This document shows, in pieces, positions 8,927-19,704 of a stretch of DNA of 64,000 bases (positions within the stretch are counted from its first letter, which is position 1; every line of letters begins with the position of its first letter). The notes below the pieces were generated by a model. It was not told the DNA's origin, ran no database searches, and worked only from the letters and a program-made list of their open reading frames with translations. A program made the translations under genes and the position numbers. Source of the DNA: Pseudoalteromonas undina (lineage in GTDB: Bacteria; Pseudomonadota; Gammaproteobacteria; Enterobacterales; Alteromonadaceae); NCBI RefSeq assembly GCF_000238275.3, contig NZ_AHCF03000002.1:372001-436000 (forward strand), read 5' to 3'.

Positions 8927-10740
8927 GAACGCGAGGCAAAAAACCAGTCAACAACCTAATCGCATGGCGCTTTATTTTAGTGTGTGCGGTGATTTTTTTA
9001 GTGTTTGTGACTTTGGTATCGCGCGCCGCATATTTGCAAGTAATTGAACCCGATAAGGCTCGCTCCGAAAGTGACAAGCGTACAGTACGTGTTGAAAAAT
9101 TGCATGTGCAACGCGGTATGATCTTCGATCGTAACGGTAAAGAGTTAGCTGTTAGTGTGCCTGTAGTCAGTGTGTATGCAGATCCTAAAGCTTTGCATAA
9201 ATCACTGGTGAGCAAAGTGCTCAGACAAGCCCGTAAAAATGGTGAAGATCAGCAAACTCTGCGTGAAAATGTTGCTGAGCTAAACAAGCGTACCGCCCTG
9301 TATTATAAAAACGATTTGCGCTGGCGTGAACTAGCCGATGTACTGCGCATTGAACCGAGCAAAATTAATACCCGACTACTTGATGATCCTACTCGTCGCT
9401 TTGTTTACTTAAAACGCCAAGTTACTCCGGCTGTTGCTAATTATATTGGCGATTTACGCCTACCAGGTATTCATTTATTAGATGAATCAAAACGCTATTA
9501 CCCTGCCGGTGAGGTCAGTGCGCATATCATTGGTTTTACTAATATCGATGGCAAAGGCATTGAAGGCATAGAAAAGCTTTACGAAAATGCACTCACAGGT
9601 GAAGAAGGCCGACGTACGATTCGAAAAGATGCTCAAGGACGTGAAGTTGAAGTGCTTGATGAGCGCGAGCGAGTGGAGCCTGAGAGTATTCAACTGAGTA
9701 TTGATCAGCGTATTCAGGCGATTGCCTACAAAGCGGTTAAATCAGCGGTATTAACTTACAAGGCCACTTCAGGTTCAGCCATGGTGGTTGATGTTAAAAC
9801 TGGTGAAGTTTTGGCTATGGTAAATAGTCCTTCATTTAATCCTAACAATTTAAGCGGTGCGGCTCCTCATAAGCGTCGTAACCGTGCAATTACCGATTTG
9901 TTTGAACCCGGCTCAACCGTTAAGCCTCTAGCCATTTTAGCTGGATTAGACTACGGCACAATCCAACCGGATGACAAAGTTGATACCTACCCAGGCTGGA
10001 TGCGTTTAGGGGGCAGCTTAGTACAAGATACCCGTAATCATGGTGAAATGACGCTGCGCGAAATTTTAAAGTACTCCAGTAATATGGGCGTAACGAAAAT
10101 AAGCCAAACCGTGCCCAAAGACTACTTTGTAGGTCTTTACCAAAAGGTGGGTTTTGGTAGTGATAGTGGTACCGGCATGGTCGGGGAAAGCAGTGGTTTA
10201 TTTTACCCAAACCGTCGTTGGTCAGATCACGAAATTGCCGCACTTTCGTTTGGTTACAATATTGCCGTGAGTACCGCGCAAATGGCTCGTTTTTACGCCA
10301 TGTTAGGCGCAGGTGGGGTTAACCGCCCACTCACTGTACTAAAGCAAGACTCTATACCTGAAGGTGAACGTGTTTTTCAACAACAAGATGTTGAAGCTGT
10401 AGTTCATATGATGGAAAGCGTATTTGAAGAAGGTGGTACCGCACGCCGTATTAAAGTTGATGGTTACCGCGCTGCTGGTAAAACGGGTACTTCTAAAAAG
10501 GCCGCTGCAGGTGGTTATGGTGACGAATATGTAGGTTATTTTGCGGGCATTGCCCCAGCAAGTAATCCGCGATTAGCCGTTGTGGTATTAATCAACGAGC
10601 CCGGTGGAGATGTTTATTACGGTGGCGCAACGGCAGGTCCGGCGTTTGCAGAAATAATCTCTAATTCATTAAGAATTTTAAACGTTGCCCCAGATAAAGA
10701 CTCGGTGGCATACGTGAAGGGCAAAGATGATGGTGCGTGA
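8923..10740 (+). CDS. ftsI: Peptidoglycan D,D-transpeptidase FtsI (PBP3)
   Basis: A 605-residue class B penicillin-binding protein that crosslinks septal peptidoglycan. After a basic start comes one membrane anchor (FILVCAVIFLVFVTLVSRAAYL), a PBP dimerisation domain beginning with the RGMIFDRNGKELAVS motif, then the transpeptidase domain. The catalytic motifs are SxxK (FEPGSTVKP, serine at residue 331), SxN (SSN in KYSSNMGV) and KTG (AAGKTGTSKK). It is slightly longer than E. coli FtsI (588). Its end overlaps murE by 14 bases. Confidence 0.98.
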   Translation: MRTRGKKPVNNLIAWRFILVCAVIFLVFVTLVSRAAYLQVIEPDKARSESDKRTVRVEKLHVQRGMIFDRNGKELAVSVPVVSVYADPKALHKSLVSKVLRQARKNGEDQQTLRENVAELNKRTALYYKNDLRWRELADVLRIEPSKINTRLLDDPTRRFVYLKRQVTPAVANYIGDLRLPGIHLLDESKRYYPAGEVSAHIIGFTNIDGKGIEGIEKLYENALTGEEGRRTIRKDAQGREVEVLDERERVEPESIQLSIDQRIQAIAYKAVKSAVLTYKATSGSAMVVDVKTGEVLAMVNSPSFNPNNLSGAAPHKRRNRAITDLFEPGSTVKPLAILAGLDYGTIQPDDKVDTYPGWMRLGGSLVQDTRNHGEMTLREILKYSSNMGVTKISQTVPKDYFVGLYQKVGFGSDSGTGMVGESSGLFYPNRRWSDHEIAALSFGYNIAVSTAQMARFYAMLGAGGVNRPLTVLKQDSIPEGERVFQQQDVEAVVHMMESVFEEGGTARRIKVDGYRAAGKTGTSKKAAAGGYGDEYVGYFAGIAPASNPRLAVVVLINEPGGDVYYGGATAGPAFAEIISNSLRILNVAPDKDSVAYVKGKDDGA

Positions 10741-12211
10741 TTTACACACAATTTTAAAATATTTAGAAATAGATGCAGCACGTTTAATGGTAAACGAGTT
10801 GCGTTTAGACAGCCGCGATGTAAAACCGGGTGATGTGTTTGTGGCAATAAAAGGTCATCAGCTTGATGGCGGACAGTTTATTGATAAAGCAATTGAGAAT
10901 GGTGCCAGTGCAATTATTGCCGACAGACTGTGTGAGTTTGAAAGTGATTTTGAGCCGCTTTATTTAGTCTCAGAATTAAATAAAAAATTGCCTGTTTTAG
11001 CGAGTAAATTTTACCAGCAACCGAGCCTAGAGTTAGACTTAATTGGTGTAACAGGTACTAATGGTAAGTCGACTACTACAGCAATGATTGCTCATTTAGC
11101 ACAGTTTTGTCGTACCCAAGCCGCAATTATAGGCACGCTCGGTTATGGCCATCCAGATAATTTAACACCGCTACAAAACACCACACCATCAACGGTTGAT
11201 TTACAGCATATTTTAAGTGACTTAAAAGAGCAGCAACATCGCTTAGTAGCGATGGAAGTATCATCGCATGGTCTAGTGCAGCACCGTGTTGATCAGTGCC
11301 ATTTCAAAGCGGCGGTTTTTACTAACTTATCTCGCGATCATCTAGATTATCATGGTGACATGGATAGTTACGGTGATGCCAAATTGATGCTGTTTCGTGA
11401 TTTTGATGCTGCCAATGTCATTCTTAACCAAGATGACGGACAAGCAGAGCAATGGATTGAAAAATATAGCTTTAATAAACTAATTTGTTATGGCCGTAAA
11501 AACTTAGCCCCTAAAAACGCTCAGTTTGTGTATTTTTCTGATGTTAGCTATTCGGCAACCGGTATTTCGGCGCAATTAACTACAAGTTGGGGTGATATTG
11601 CCATAAAATCACCGTTATATGGTGAATTTAATCTATATAATTTAACCGCTGCTTTAGCCACATTATTAGCGCTAGGTTACCCATTAACGCAATTAGTGGC
11701 AGGGTGTGAGTATTTGCAACCTGTAGCAGGCAGAATGCAAGCATTTACAGCGCCAAATATGCCTACTTGCGTAGTTGATTATGCACATACGCCTGATGCA
11801 CTCGCACTAGCGTTACAAGCGCTGCAACAACATGTACCAGGTGGAGTGAGTTGTGTATTTGGTTGCGGCGGCGACAGAGATAAAGGTAAACGTGTACTAA
11901 TGGCACAAGCCGCTGAGCAGTTTGCAGACAAAGTGATCATTACCAGTGATAACCCGCGCTCTGAAGATCCCAATGAAATTATTAATGATGTAGCTGCAGG
12001 ATTAACACACCCACAAAACGCCCATTTAGAGGCCGACCGTGGTGCTGCGATACAATTTGCTATAGATAACGCAAAAGCCGGTGAGGTTATTTTAATTGCC
12101 GGTAAAGGGCATGAAGACTATCAAATTATAGGTAACAAACGCATTGATTTTTGCGACCGCCAATTTGTACAACAACAATTAAAACAAGCAGTAAGAGGGT
12201 CTCAAGCATGA
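10727..12211 (+). CDS. murE: UDP-N-acetylmuramoyl-tripeptide synthetase MurE (meso-DAP type)
   Basis: A 494-residue Mur ligase that adds the third amino acid to UDP-MurNAc-L-Ala-D-Glu. The ATP-binding motif is VTGTNGKSTTTAM. The residues around TSDNPRSEDP carry the DNPR signature of meso-diaminopimelate-adding enzymes, in line with a Gram-negative wall. Two adjacent ATG codons (10727 and 10730) are possible starts; both lie inside the end of ftsI, a sign of coupling. The end overlaps murF by ATGA. Confidence 0.97.
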   Translation: MMVRDLHTILKYLEIDAARLMVNELRLDSRDVKPGDVFVAIKGHQLDGGQFIDKAIENGASAIIADRLCEFESDFEPLYLVSELNKKLPVLASKFYQQPSLELDLIGVTGTNGKSTTTAMIAHLAQFCRTQAAIIGTLGYGHPDNLTPLQNTTPSTVDLQHILSDLKEQQHRLVAMEVSSHGLVQHRVDQCHFKAAVFTNLSRDHLDYHGDMDSYGDAKLMLFRDFDAANVILNQDDGQAEQWIEKYSFNKLICYGRKNLAPKNAQFVYFSDVSYSATGISAQLTTSWGDIAIKSPLYGEFNLYNLTAALATLLALGYPLTQLVAGCEYLQPVAGRMQAFTAPNMPTCVVDYAHTPDALALALQALQQHVPGGVSCVFGCGGDRDKGKRVLMAQAAEQFADKVIITSDNPRSEDPNEIINDVAAGLTHPQNAHLEADRGAAIQFAIDNAKAGEVILIAGKGHEDYQIIGNKRIDFCDRQFVQQQLKQAVRGSQA

Positions 12212-13590
12212 TCCCAATGGATTTTGATTGGCTAGCTAATGTGCTAGCAACCGATTATCAAGGTGATAATCGTCAAGTAATAAATATAAACACCGATACC
12301 CGTACTTTATGTGATGGTGAAGTGTTTTTGGCACTTAAGGGCCCTAACTTTGATGGTCATAAGTTTATTGAGCAAGCAAAACAAAAAGGTGCTATTGGAG
12401 TCATTGTCGATCACGCTATTGATACCGACATTGCTCAATTTGTAGTTGCCGATACCCGTATTGCATTAGGCACAATTGGAACAGCGGTTATGGCGCAAGT
12501 TGCACCTAAAACTATCGCTATTACTGGCAGTGTAGGTAAAACCACAGTTAAAGAAATGTGTGCCGCTATTTTATCAAGTAAAGGGGATGTTTTAGCGACT
12601 AAAGGCAACTTCAATAATGATATTGGCGTGCCTCTTACCTTATTGAGATTAGAGCCACAGCATCGTTATGCTGTTATTGAACTCGGTGCAAACCATATTG
12701 GTGAAATTGCCTACACTACCGCCATGACCAAACCGGATGTTGCCGTGGTATGTAATGTTGCCGCGGCACATTTAGAAGGTTTTGGTAGCTTACAAGGGGT
12801 AGCACAAGCCAAAGGCGAAATTTACGATGGTTTAAAAGACGATGGCATTGCCATTGTTAATTGCGATAGCGAGTTTAGTCAGTATTGGCTTGATAAATTA
12901 GCAGCGCGAAAGGTTAAATGTTTTTCTAGCAGTGAAAAACTGGATATTTGGGCTGAGGACATCAGCCTAGATGCACAAGCTCGAGCAAGCTTTATGTTAT
13001 GTACCAAACAACACAGAGTTCCGGTTACGTTAGCATTGCCAGGCAAGCATAATATTAGCAACGCGCTTATTGCTGCGGCATTAACCAGTGAGTTTGACGT
13101 GTCACTTGAAGAAATTGCCAGCGCCCTAGCGACCATGGGTGAAGTTAAAGGGCGGGTTAACCTGATTGAAGCTAGTGATTCACTCACCATTATTGATGAT
13201 ACTTATAATGCCAACGTTAAATCGGTAAAAGCGGCGATTGATTTACTTAGCGATATTCAAGGTCATCGTATTTTGGCTCTCGGTGATATGGGGGAGCTTG
13301 GTGAAGATGCTCGTAAGTATCATCAAGAAGTGGGCGAATATGCATTAGCGCAAGGCATTGATGAGCTATTTACACTCGGTGTATTAAGTAAGTCAGCAAG
13401 TGATGTATTTGAGCTGCCTAATCGTCACTTTTCAAATCGTGAGCAAATGCTGCAGCAAATTCAAAACAGTATTAGCAAAGTAGATAAAAAAATTACCCTT
13501 GTCGTGAAAGGATCACGCAGTTCTCGCATGGAGCTTTTAGTAACCGATTTAGTTAATGGCCAGCAACAAGCCATCAATGGAGTATCATAA
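12208..13590 (+). CDS. murF: UDP-N-acetylmuramoyl-tripeptide--D-alanyl-D-alanine ligase MurF
   Basis: A 460-residue Mur ligase that adds D-Ala-D-Ala, completing the UDP-MurNAc-pentapeptide. The nucleotide motif is [13 protein letters not shown], followed by the [15 protein letters not shown] segment typical of MurF. The open frame extends upstream to 12151, but I chose the ATG at 12208: it overlaps the murE stop as ATGA, has an AGAGGG site before it, and begins the protein at MIPMDFDWL as in homologues. It ends one base into mraY. Confidence 0.97.
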   Translation: MIPMDFDWLANVLATDYQGDNRQVININTDTRTLCDGEVFLALKGPNFDGHKFIEQAKQKGAIGVIVDHAIDTDIAQFVVADTRIALGTIGTAVMAQVAPKTIAITGSVGKTTVKEMCAAILSSKGDVLATKGNFNNDIGVPLTLLRLEPQHRYAVIELGANHIGEIAYTTAMTKPDVAVVCNVAAAHLEGFGSLQGVAQAKGEIYDGLKDDGIAIVNCDSEFSQYWLDKLAARKVKCFSSSEKLDIWAEDISLDAQARASFMLCTKQHRVPVTLALPGKHNISNALIAAALTSEFDVSLEEIASALATMGEVKGRVNLIEASDSLTIIDDTYNANVKSVKAAIDLLSDIQGHRILALGDMGELGEDARKYHQEVGEYALAQGIDELFTLGVLSKSASDVFELPNRHFSNREQMLQQIQNSISKVDKKITLVVKGSRSSRMELLVTDLVNGQQQAINGVS

Positions 13591-14672
13591 TGTTAGTTTG
13601 GCTGGCTGAGTATTTAACTCAATATTATAGTGGCTTTAATGTTTTTTCGTATTTAACTCTTCGTGCCATTTTAGGTATTTTGACCGCATTAATTATGTCG
13701 CTTTATTTGGGGCCAAAGTTAATTCGTGGTTTACAGCGCATGCAAATTGGACAAACAGTACGTGATGATGGTCCGCAATCGCATTTGTCTAAATCGGGTA
13801 CGCCGACCATGGGTGGCTTACTTATTTTAGCGGCAATATTCACCAGCACTTTATTGTGGGCTGATTTGTCAAATAAATACGTATGGGCCACATTATTTGT
13901 GATTGGTTCATTGGGGATTGTTGGCTTTATTGACGATTACCGCAAAGTGATCCGCAAAGATCCTAAAGGACTGATTGCTAAGTGGAAGTATTTTTGGCAA
14001 TCAGTAATTGCATTGGTTGTAGCAACTGCACTTTACATGACCAGTACCCAAACGACAGAGACATCTCTTGTTGTACCATTTTTTAAAGATGTACTGCCAC
14101 AGCTAGGACTGTTTTATATCGTAATCACGTATTTTGCATTAGTGGGCACCTCAAACGCGGTAAACTTAACCGACGGACTAGATGGCTTAGCTATTGTGCC
14201 AACAATTTTAGTGGCTGCAGCGTTGGCTATTATTGCTTATTTAACCGGTAATATTAACTTTTCAGCTTATTTACATATTCCGCATTTGCCACTTGCCAGT
14301 GAATTGGTAGTGGTGTGTACCGCTATTGTGGGTGCAGGGTTAGGCTTTTTATGGTTTAACACCTACCCAGCACAAGTGTTTATGGGCGATGTAGGCTCGT
14401 TAGCTCTAGGTGGTGCATTAGGTATTATTGCTGTGCTGGTTCGCCAAGAGTTATTACTTATTATTATGGGGGGCGTGTTTGTAATGGAAGCGCTGTCGGT
14501 AATTTTACAAGTTGGCTCTTATAAATTACGCGGCCAACGTATTTTTAAAATGGCGCCGATTCACCACCATTATGAACTTAAAGGATGGCCAGAGCCACGC
14601 GTTATTGTGCGCTTTTGGATAATTTCTATTGTGCTAGTGCTCGCTGGCCTTGCGACATTAAAGATCCGATAA
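13590..14672 (+). CDS. mraY: Phospho-N-acetylmuramoyl-pentapeptide-transferase MraY
   Basis: A 360-residue polytopic enzyme, the same length as E. coli MraY, that makes lipid I from UDP-MurNAc-pentapeptide and undecaprenyl phosphate. Visible landmarks are [11 protein letters not shown], the FIDDYRKV aspartate pair, [14 protein letters not shown], and the loop [15 protein letters not shown] with its histidine cluster. About ten membrane helices alternate with these loops. The start codon shares one base with the murF stop, and murD follows directly. Confidence 0.98.
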   Translation: MLVWLAEYLTQYYSGFNVFSYLTLRAILGILTALIMSLYLGPKLIRGLQRMQIGQTVRDDGPQSHLSKSGTPTMGGLLILAAIFTSTLLWADLSNKYVWATLFVIGSLGIVGFIDDYRKVIRKDPKGLIAKWKYFWQSVIALVVATALYMTSTQTTETSLVVPFFKDVLPQLGLFYIVITYFALVGTSNAVNLTDGLDGLAIVPTILVAAALAIIAYLTGNINFSAYLHIPHLPLASELVVVCTAIVGAGLGFLWFNTYPAQVFMGDVGSLALGGALGIIAVLVRQELLLIIMGGVFVMEALSVILQVGSYKLRGQRIFKMAPIHHHYELKGWPEPRVIVRFWIISIVLVLAGLATLKIR

Positions 14673-16007
14673 ATGCAGTATTTAAACGAGATAAAAAATA
14701 AAAAAATAACAGTGCTCGGGCTCGGTGTAACCGGCCTGGGCATTGTGCGCTTTTTATTATCTCAAGGAATACAGCCCAATGTAGTCGATAGCCGAGAAAA
14801 TCCTCCCGGTGTTGATTGGCTCAAGCAACATGCCGCTAATCTAAATACTCACTTTGGTGATTTAAATAACGCGGCGCTCAGTGCTTGCGATATGATCATT
14901 ATTAGTCCCGGGCTAAGTTTAAAAACCCCTGCGGTTGCACAGGCAATGAATGCAGGTGTAGAAATAATTGGTGATGTTGAGTTATTTGCCCGCATTAACA
15001 CTAAACCAGTTGTTGCGGTAACAGGTTCAAACGGTAAATCAACGGTAGTAACCCTTGCTTACGAAGTATTAAAAACCGCAGGTTATAAAGTAGCACTGGG
15101 CGGCAATATTGGCACAGCTGTACTGGATTTACTTGACGGTGACTTTGATGTATTTGTACTGGAACTATCGAGTTTTCAGCTTGATACCACTGACAGCTTA
15201 AAAGCCAGCAGTGCAACTGTGCTTAATATTTCAGAAGATCATCTCGATCGCTATGATAGCTATCAAGCTTATATAGATTCAAAGTTAAGTATTTATAACG
15301 GCGCTGAACTTTTAGTTATTAATGCTGACGATAGACAAACCCACCCAGTGAGTCGCACGTTAGCACCACAAGTTAGTTTTGGAGAAACACAAGGTGATTA
15401 CCACTTAGCACAGCATAATAACGAAGCGCACTTTATGGTAAAGGGCGAAGCTTATTTGCCAGTAAGTACCTTAGCCGTTGTGGGTAAGCATAATTATTTA
15501 AATACACTGGCAGTAATGGCGTTACTCAGCCCGTTTGAAATAACTAAAGCGCATTATAAAACTGCGTTAGTTCAATTTAATGGCTTGGCACATCGTTGCC
15601 AGTTTGTGGGTGAGTTTAATAGCGTTAAGTATTTTAATGATTCTAAAGCCACCAATGTAGGCGCAACAATTACCGCTATTGATAGTTTAGCGGGTAAGCA
15701 ACAAAACTTAGTGGTTATTGCTGGTGGCGATGCCAAAGGCGCTGATTTAGAGGCACTTAAACCTTATGTTGAGCAACACGTTAAAGCCCTCATTTGCTTT
15801 GGTAAAGATGCAAAAGAGTTAATGGCACTAACTGCTAAAGGTCATTTAACCACTAACATGTCTGAAGCTGTGGCGCTTGCTAAACAATTAAGTACGTCAG
15901 GCGATACGGTTTTATTAGCCCCAGCCTGCGCCAGTATAGATATGTATAACAACTATATGCAGCGCGGCGATGATTTTGTGCATTGTGTATTGCAGGAGCT
16001 GCCATGA
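14673..16007 (+). CDS. murD: UDP-N-acetylmuramoyl-L-alanine--D-glutamate ligase MurD
   Basis: A 444-residue cytoplasmic Mur ligase adding D-glutamate. An N-terminal Rossmann-like domain (VLGLGVTGLGIVRFL) is followed by the ATP motif AVTGSNGKSTVVTLAYE and the ISEDHLDRYDS segment. The C-terminal domain contains FNDSKATNVGATITAI and LLAPACASIDMYNNYMQRG, both strongly conserved in MurD. The ATG is the base right after mraY's stop. The last four bases overlap ftsW. Confidence 0.97.
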   Translation: MQYLNEIKNKKITVLGLGVTGLGIVRFLLSQGIQPNVVDSRENPPGVDWLKQHAANLNTHFGDLNNAALSACDMIIISPGLSLKTPAVAQAMNAGVEIIGDVELFARINTKPVVAVTGSNGKSTVVTLAYEVLKTAGYKVALGGNIGTAVLDLLDGDFDVFVLELSSFQLDTTDSLKASSATVLNISEDHLDRYDSYQAYIDSKLSIYNGAELLVINADDRQTHPVSRTLAPQVSFGETQGDYHLAQHNNEAHFMVKGEAYLPVSTLAVVGKHNYLNTLAVMALLSPFEITKAHYKTALVQFNGLAHRCQFVGEFNSVKYFNDSKATNVGATITAIDSLAGKQQNLVVIAGGDAKGADLEALKPYVEQHVKALICFGKDAKELMALTAKGHLTTNMSEAVALAKQLSTSGDTVLLAPACASIDMYNNYMQRGDDFVHCVLQELP

Positions 16008-17179
16008 TAGCTTTTGCGGATATTAAAGAGGCATTTACTCCTAAACCTTCGGCGCAGCTTTATGATGTGCCGCTCCTTTATTGCATGTTAATGCTAATAG
16101 GGGTGGGCTTTGTGATGGTAACTAGTGCTTCAATGCCGACGGCCGATAGGCTGTTTGGCAATATTTATCATTTTACTATCCGCCACGGTATTTTTTTAGG
16201 GCTCTCGTTTTGTTTATTTTGCATTAGTACTCAAGTACCTATGTCGTGGTGGAAAAAAGCTAATCCCTACTTATTACTAATCGGCTTAGTGTTGTTATTG
16301 GTGGTGCTAATTGTGGGGCGAGAAGTGAATGGTTCGACCCGCTGGATACCTATAGGACCGTTTAATATTCAAGCCTCCGAGCTCGCTAAGTTATTCTTTT
16401 TTAGTTATATCGCAGGCTATTTAGTGCGTAAGCGCAGTGAAGTACAAGAAAACATAAAAGGCTTTGCTAAACCCATAGCGGTATTTGCCGTTTATGCGGC
16501 ACTTATTTTAATGCAGCCCGATTTAGGAACCGTGGTGGTGATGTTTGTTACTACGGTTGGTTTATTGTTTTTAGCTGGTGCTAAGCTTTGGCAATTTTTT
16601 GCACTTATTTTAACCGGTATTGCGCTGGTGGTTGGGTTGATTGTGTTTGAGCCCTATCGTATGGCGCGTGTGGTGGGTTTTTTAGAGCCTTGGGACGATC
16701 CTTTTGGTAAAGGTTATCAATTAGTACAATCACTGATGGCTTATAGCCAAGGTGATTGGTTTGGCCAAGGCTTAGGTAATAGCGTACAAAAATTACAATA
16801 TTTACCGGAAGCTCACACCGATTTTATTTTTGCCGTGATTGCTGAAGAACTTGGTTTTATGGGCGTATTGAGTATTTTAATGGTATTAGGGACATTAGTA
16901 TTTAGAGCGCTACTAATTGGCCAAAATGCGCTTAAAAACGGTAAAGAATATGAAGGCTATTTAGCTTTAGCTATCGGTATTTGGTTTGCATTTCAAACTA
17001 TGGTTAATGTAGGCGCCAGTGCCGGTATATTACCAACCAAAGGACTAACCCTACCGTTTATTTCCTATGGTGGCTCAAGTTTATTAATGATGACCATAGC
17101 CACTGGTATTTTATTACGGGTAGATTTTGAAACGAAGATGGCAACTAAACAGGCCACGTCGGGGGGAGCTAAACGATGA
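16004..17179 (+). CDS. ftsW: Septal peptidoglycan glycosyltransferase FtsW
   Basis: A 391-residue SEDS-family polymerase with about ten membrane helices. Family features include NGSTRWIPIGPFNIQASELAK, the PDLGTVVVMF segment, AHTDFIFAVIAEELG with the conserved acidic residue, and the end motif GLTLPFISYGGSSLL. It works with FtsI to build septal glycan. The frame is open from 15983, but the ATG at 16004 overlaps the murD stop as ATGA and has CAGGAG upstream, so I used it. The end overlaps murG by ATGA. Confidence 0.97.
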   Translation: MIAFADIKEAFTPKPSAQLYDVPLLYCMLMLIGVGFVMVTSASMPTADRLFGNIYHFTIRHGIFLGLSFCLFCISTQVPMSWWKKANPYLLLIGLVLLLVVLIVGREVNGSTRWIPIGPFNIQASELAKLFFFSYIAGYLVRKRSEVQENIKGFAKPIAVFAVYAALILMQPDLGTVVVMFVTTVGLLFLAGAKLWQFFALILTGIALVVGLIVFEPYRMARVVGFLEPWDDPFGKGYQLVQSLMAYSQGDWFGQGLGNSVQKLQYLPEAHTDFIFAVIAEELGFMGVLSILMVLGTLVFRALLIGQNALKNGKEYEGYLALAIGIWFAFQTMVNVGASAGILPTKGLTLPFISYGGSSLLMMTIATGILLRVDFETKMATKQATSGGAKR

Positions 17180-18252
17180 GTAAAAAAATAGTCGTTGTAG
17201 CAGGGGGCACAGGTGGACATATTTTCCCGGGGATTGCGGTTGCTGATTATCTCAAACAGCAAGGTTGGCAAGTTAGCTGGATAGGCACTCCTGATAGAAT
17301 GGAAGCCAGTGTCGTGCCCAAGCACAACATAGAAATTGATTTTATTGATGTAAAAGGCGTGCGAGGTAATGGTTTAAAACGCCTCATTAAAGCGCCATTC
17401 ATGGTTATTAATGCAATATTGCAGGCGCGTAAAGTATTAAAACAACAACGCCCTGACGTGGTTTTAGCTATGGGCGGCTACGTGACAGGCCCTACGGGTA
17501 TTGCGGCAAAAAGTCTCGGTATCCCTTTGGTAATTCATGAGCAAAACGCCGTAGCTGGTATGAGCAATAAATGGCTAGCGAAATTTGCGAATCGCGTATT
17601 AGCTGCATTTCCAAGTGCTTTTGCCAGTGGTAAAGCTGAGCTGGTGGGTAACCCTGTGCGTCAGAGTGTAGTTGATATACCTAAGCGGGAAATATCAAGT
17701 CCAATTAATATGCTTGTAGTGGGTGGCTCACTAGGTGCGCAAGTACTTAACCAAACACTGCCTGAAGCATTTAAGCGCTTAAATGATACCTGTGCCATTA
17801 ATGTTTGGCACCAAACTGGTAAAGGCCATTTTGCTAGTGTGAGCGAAAGTTACCAGCAGCAACAAATGGGCGATGAACAAGTAACTGTTGCTGAATTTAT
17901 TGATGATATGGATACCGCTTATAGCTGGGCCGATATTGTGATTTGTCGCGCCGGAGCGCTAACGGTTAGTGAAATTGCTGCAGCAGGTAAAATGGCGGTA
18001 TTTGTACCGTTTCCACATGCGGTTGATGATCACCAAACAGCAAATGCACAGTATTTAGTAATGGCAGAAGGGGCATTATTAATGCCACAGGGGCAATTTA
18101 ATCAGCGCAGCATTGTTGAACTTTTAAGTCCCTATTTAGCCGAACCTTTATTAATAACTAAAATGGCTGCTAAAGCAAAGCAGCAGGCTATTTTAGATGC
18201 CACAGCCAGCGTCGCTATGCACTGTGAGCAAGTAACAAATAAGAGAATATAA
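17176..18252 (+). CDS. murG: UDP-N-acetylglucosamine--N-acetylmuramyl-(pentapeptide) pyrophosphoryl-undecaprenol GlcNAc transferase MurG
   Basis: A 358-residue GT-B glycosyltransferase that converts lipid I to lipid II at the inner face of the membrane. The N-terminal glycine loop AGGTGGHIFPGIAVA and the second-domain loop VVGGSLGAQVLNQ are typical. The UDP-GlcNAc site is CRAGALTVSEIAAAGK followed by PFPHAVDDHQTANA. Length is close to E. coli MurG (355). It overlaps ftsW by four bases and abuts murC. Confidence 0.98.
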   Translation: MSKKIVVVAGGTGGHIFPGIAVADYLKQQGWQVSWIGTPDRMEASVVPKHNIEIDFIDVKGVRGNGLKRLIKAPFMVINAILQARKVLKQQRPDVVLAMGGYVTGPTGIAAKSLGIPLVIHEQNAVAGMSNKWLAKFANRVLAAFPSAFASGKAELVGNPVRQSVVDIPKREISSPINMLVVGGSLGAQVLNQTLPEAFKRLNDTCAINVWHQTGKGHFASVSESYQQQQMGDEQVTVAEFIDDMDTAYSWADIVICRAGALTVSEIAAAGKMAVFVPFPHAVDDHQTANAQYLVMAEGALLMPQGQFNQRSIVELLSPYLAEPLLITKMAAKAKQQAILDATASVAMHCEQVTNKRI

Positions 18253-19704
18253 GTGAAACAGACATTAGCAAAAGAAAAATATACACGCCCTGCGATGCGC
18301 CGCATTGAAACTATTCATTTTGTAGGAATAGGTGGTGCAGGTATGGGCGGTATTGCAGAAGTATTGGCTTTTGAAGGTTACCGTATTACCGGCTCGGATA
18401 TAGCGCATAGCGCCATGACCGAGCGTTTAATTCAAGCGGGCGCTGAAGTATTTATTGGCCATCATGAAAATAATGTAAAAGACGCTAATGTGGTGGTGGT
18501 TTCAAGTGCAATTGATAAAACAAACCCTGAAATTCAAGCCGCGCAAGCTGCGCGTATTCCGGTGGTTCGCCGTGCAGAAATGTTAGCTGAGCTGATGCGT
18601 TTTCGTCATGGTATTGCCATTGCCGGTACCCATGGTAAAACCACAACAACTAGTTTAATTGCCAGCATTTATGCACAAGCAGGGCTCGATCCAACCTTTA
18701 TTATTGGCGGTTTATTAAATAGTGCTGGCAGCAATGCTAAAGTAGGCAAAAGCGACTTTTTAATCGCTGAAGCGGATGAAAGCGATGCTTCATTTTTGCA
18801 TTTACAGCCAATGGTATCGGTGATCACTAATATTGAAGAAGATCACATGGAAACTTACGGCGGCAGCTTAGAAAAAATGAAAGATACTTATGTTGAATTC
18901 ATTCATAACCTGCCGTTTTACGGGCTAGCTGTAGTGTGTATAGATTCAGACGTTGCCGCAGAATTAATACCTCGCTTTGGTCGTCCGGTGATCACTTATG
19001 GTGAATCGCAAGATGCTGATTATCGAATGAGTGAATTTAGCCAAACAGCCAATACATGCCAATTTACTGTTACTAATAAACAAGGCGAGAGTTTAACCGC
19101 CAAGTTAAATATGCCAGGTAAACACAATGCCCTAAATGCAACCGCAGCGATTGCGGTGGCAAAAGATCAAAACATAGCTAATCATGCAATTTTAGCGGCA
19201 TTAGGTACTTTTGAAGGCATTGGCCGTCGTTTTCAGCATTATGGTGAATTTGAAAACGAATGCGGTAATGTGATGTTAGTAGATGACTATGGTCATCACC
19301 CATCAGAAGTGGCAGCTACCATCACCGCAGCGAGAGAAGGCTGGCCTGATAAGCGTTTAGTGATGGTTTATCAGCCGCATCGCTATACTCGTACTCGCGA
19401 TTTATACGAAGATTTTGTGAAAGTACTCGCCGAGGTTGATCAGTTGCTATTGCTTGATGTTTACAGTGCAGGCGAAGAGCCGATTGTGGGCGCTGATAGT
19501 AAGAGTTTATGCCGCAGTTTACGCCAGCGTGGCAAAGAGCCATTGCATGTAGCTTCAAGCTCAGAGCTTGCAGGTGTACTTGCTAACTGTCTGCAAAATA
19601 ATGATTTAGTACTTACGCAAGGTGCAGGTAACATAGGTCAGTTAGTTAAAAGTTTAGCAGCAACAAATATGTCGATAGAAAAATTAAAGCAAGGTGAAGT
19701 ATGA
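18253..19704 (+). CDS. murC: UDP-N-acetylmuramate--L-alanine ligase MurC
   Basis: A 483-residue Mur ligase adding the first amino acid, L-alanine. It contains [17 protein letters not shown], the ATP motif [14 protein letters not shown], and the [14 protein letters not shown] motif of the C-terminal domain. The start is a GTG immediately after the murG stop; the leader of about 14 residues before [11 protein letters not shown] matches the extension in E. coli MurC. An ATG at 18295 is possible but would drop this leader. It overlaps ddlB by ATGA. Confidence 0.97.
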   Translation: MKQTLAKEKYTRPAMRRIETIHFVGIGGAGMGGIAEVLAFEGYRITGSDIAHSAMTERLIQAGAEVFIGHHENNVKDANVVVVSSAIDKTNPEIQAAQAARIPVVRRAEMLAELMRFRHGIAIAGTHGKTTTTSLIASIYAQAGLDPTFIIGGLLNSAGSNAKVGKSDFLIAEADESDASFLHLQPMVSVITNIEEDHMETYGGSLEKMKDTYVEFIHNLPFYGLAVVCIDSDVAAELIPRFGRPVITYGESQDADYRMSEFSQTANTCQFTVTNKQGESLTAKLNMPGKHNALNATAAIAVAKDQNIANHAILAALGTFEGIGRRFQHYGEFENECGNVMLVDDYGHHPSEVAATITAAREGWPDKRLVMVYQPHRYTRTRDLYEDFVKVLAEVDQLLLLDVYSAGEEPIVGADSKSLCRSLRQRGKEPLHVASSSELAGVLANCLQNNDLVLTQGAGNIGQLVKSLAATNMSIEKLKQGEV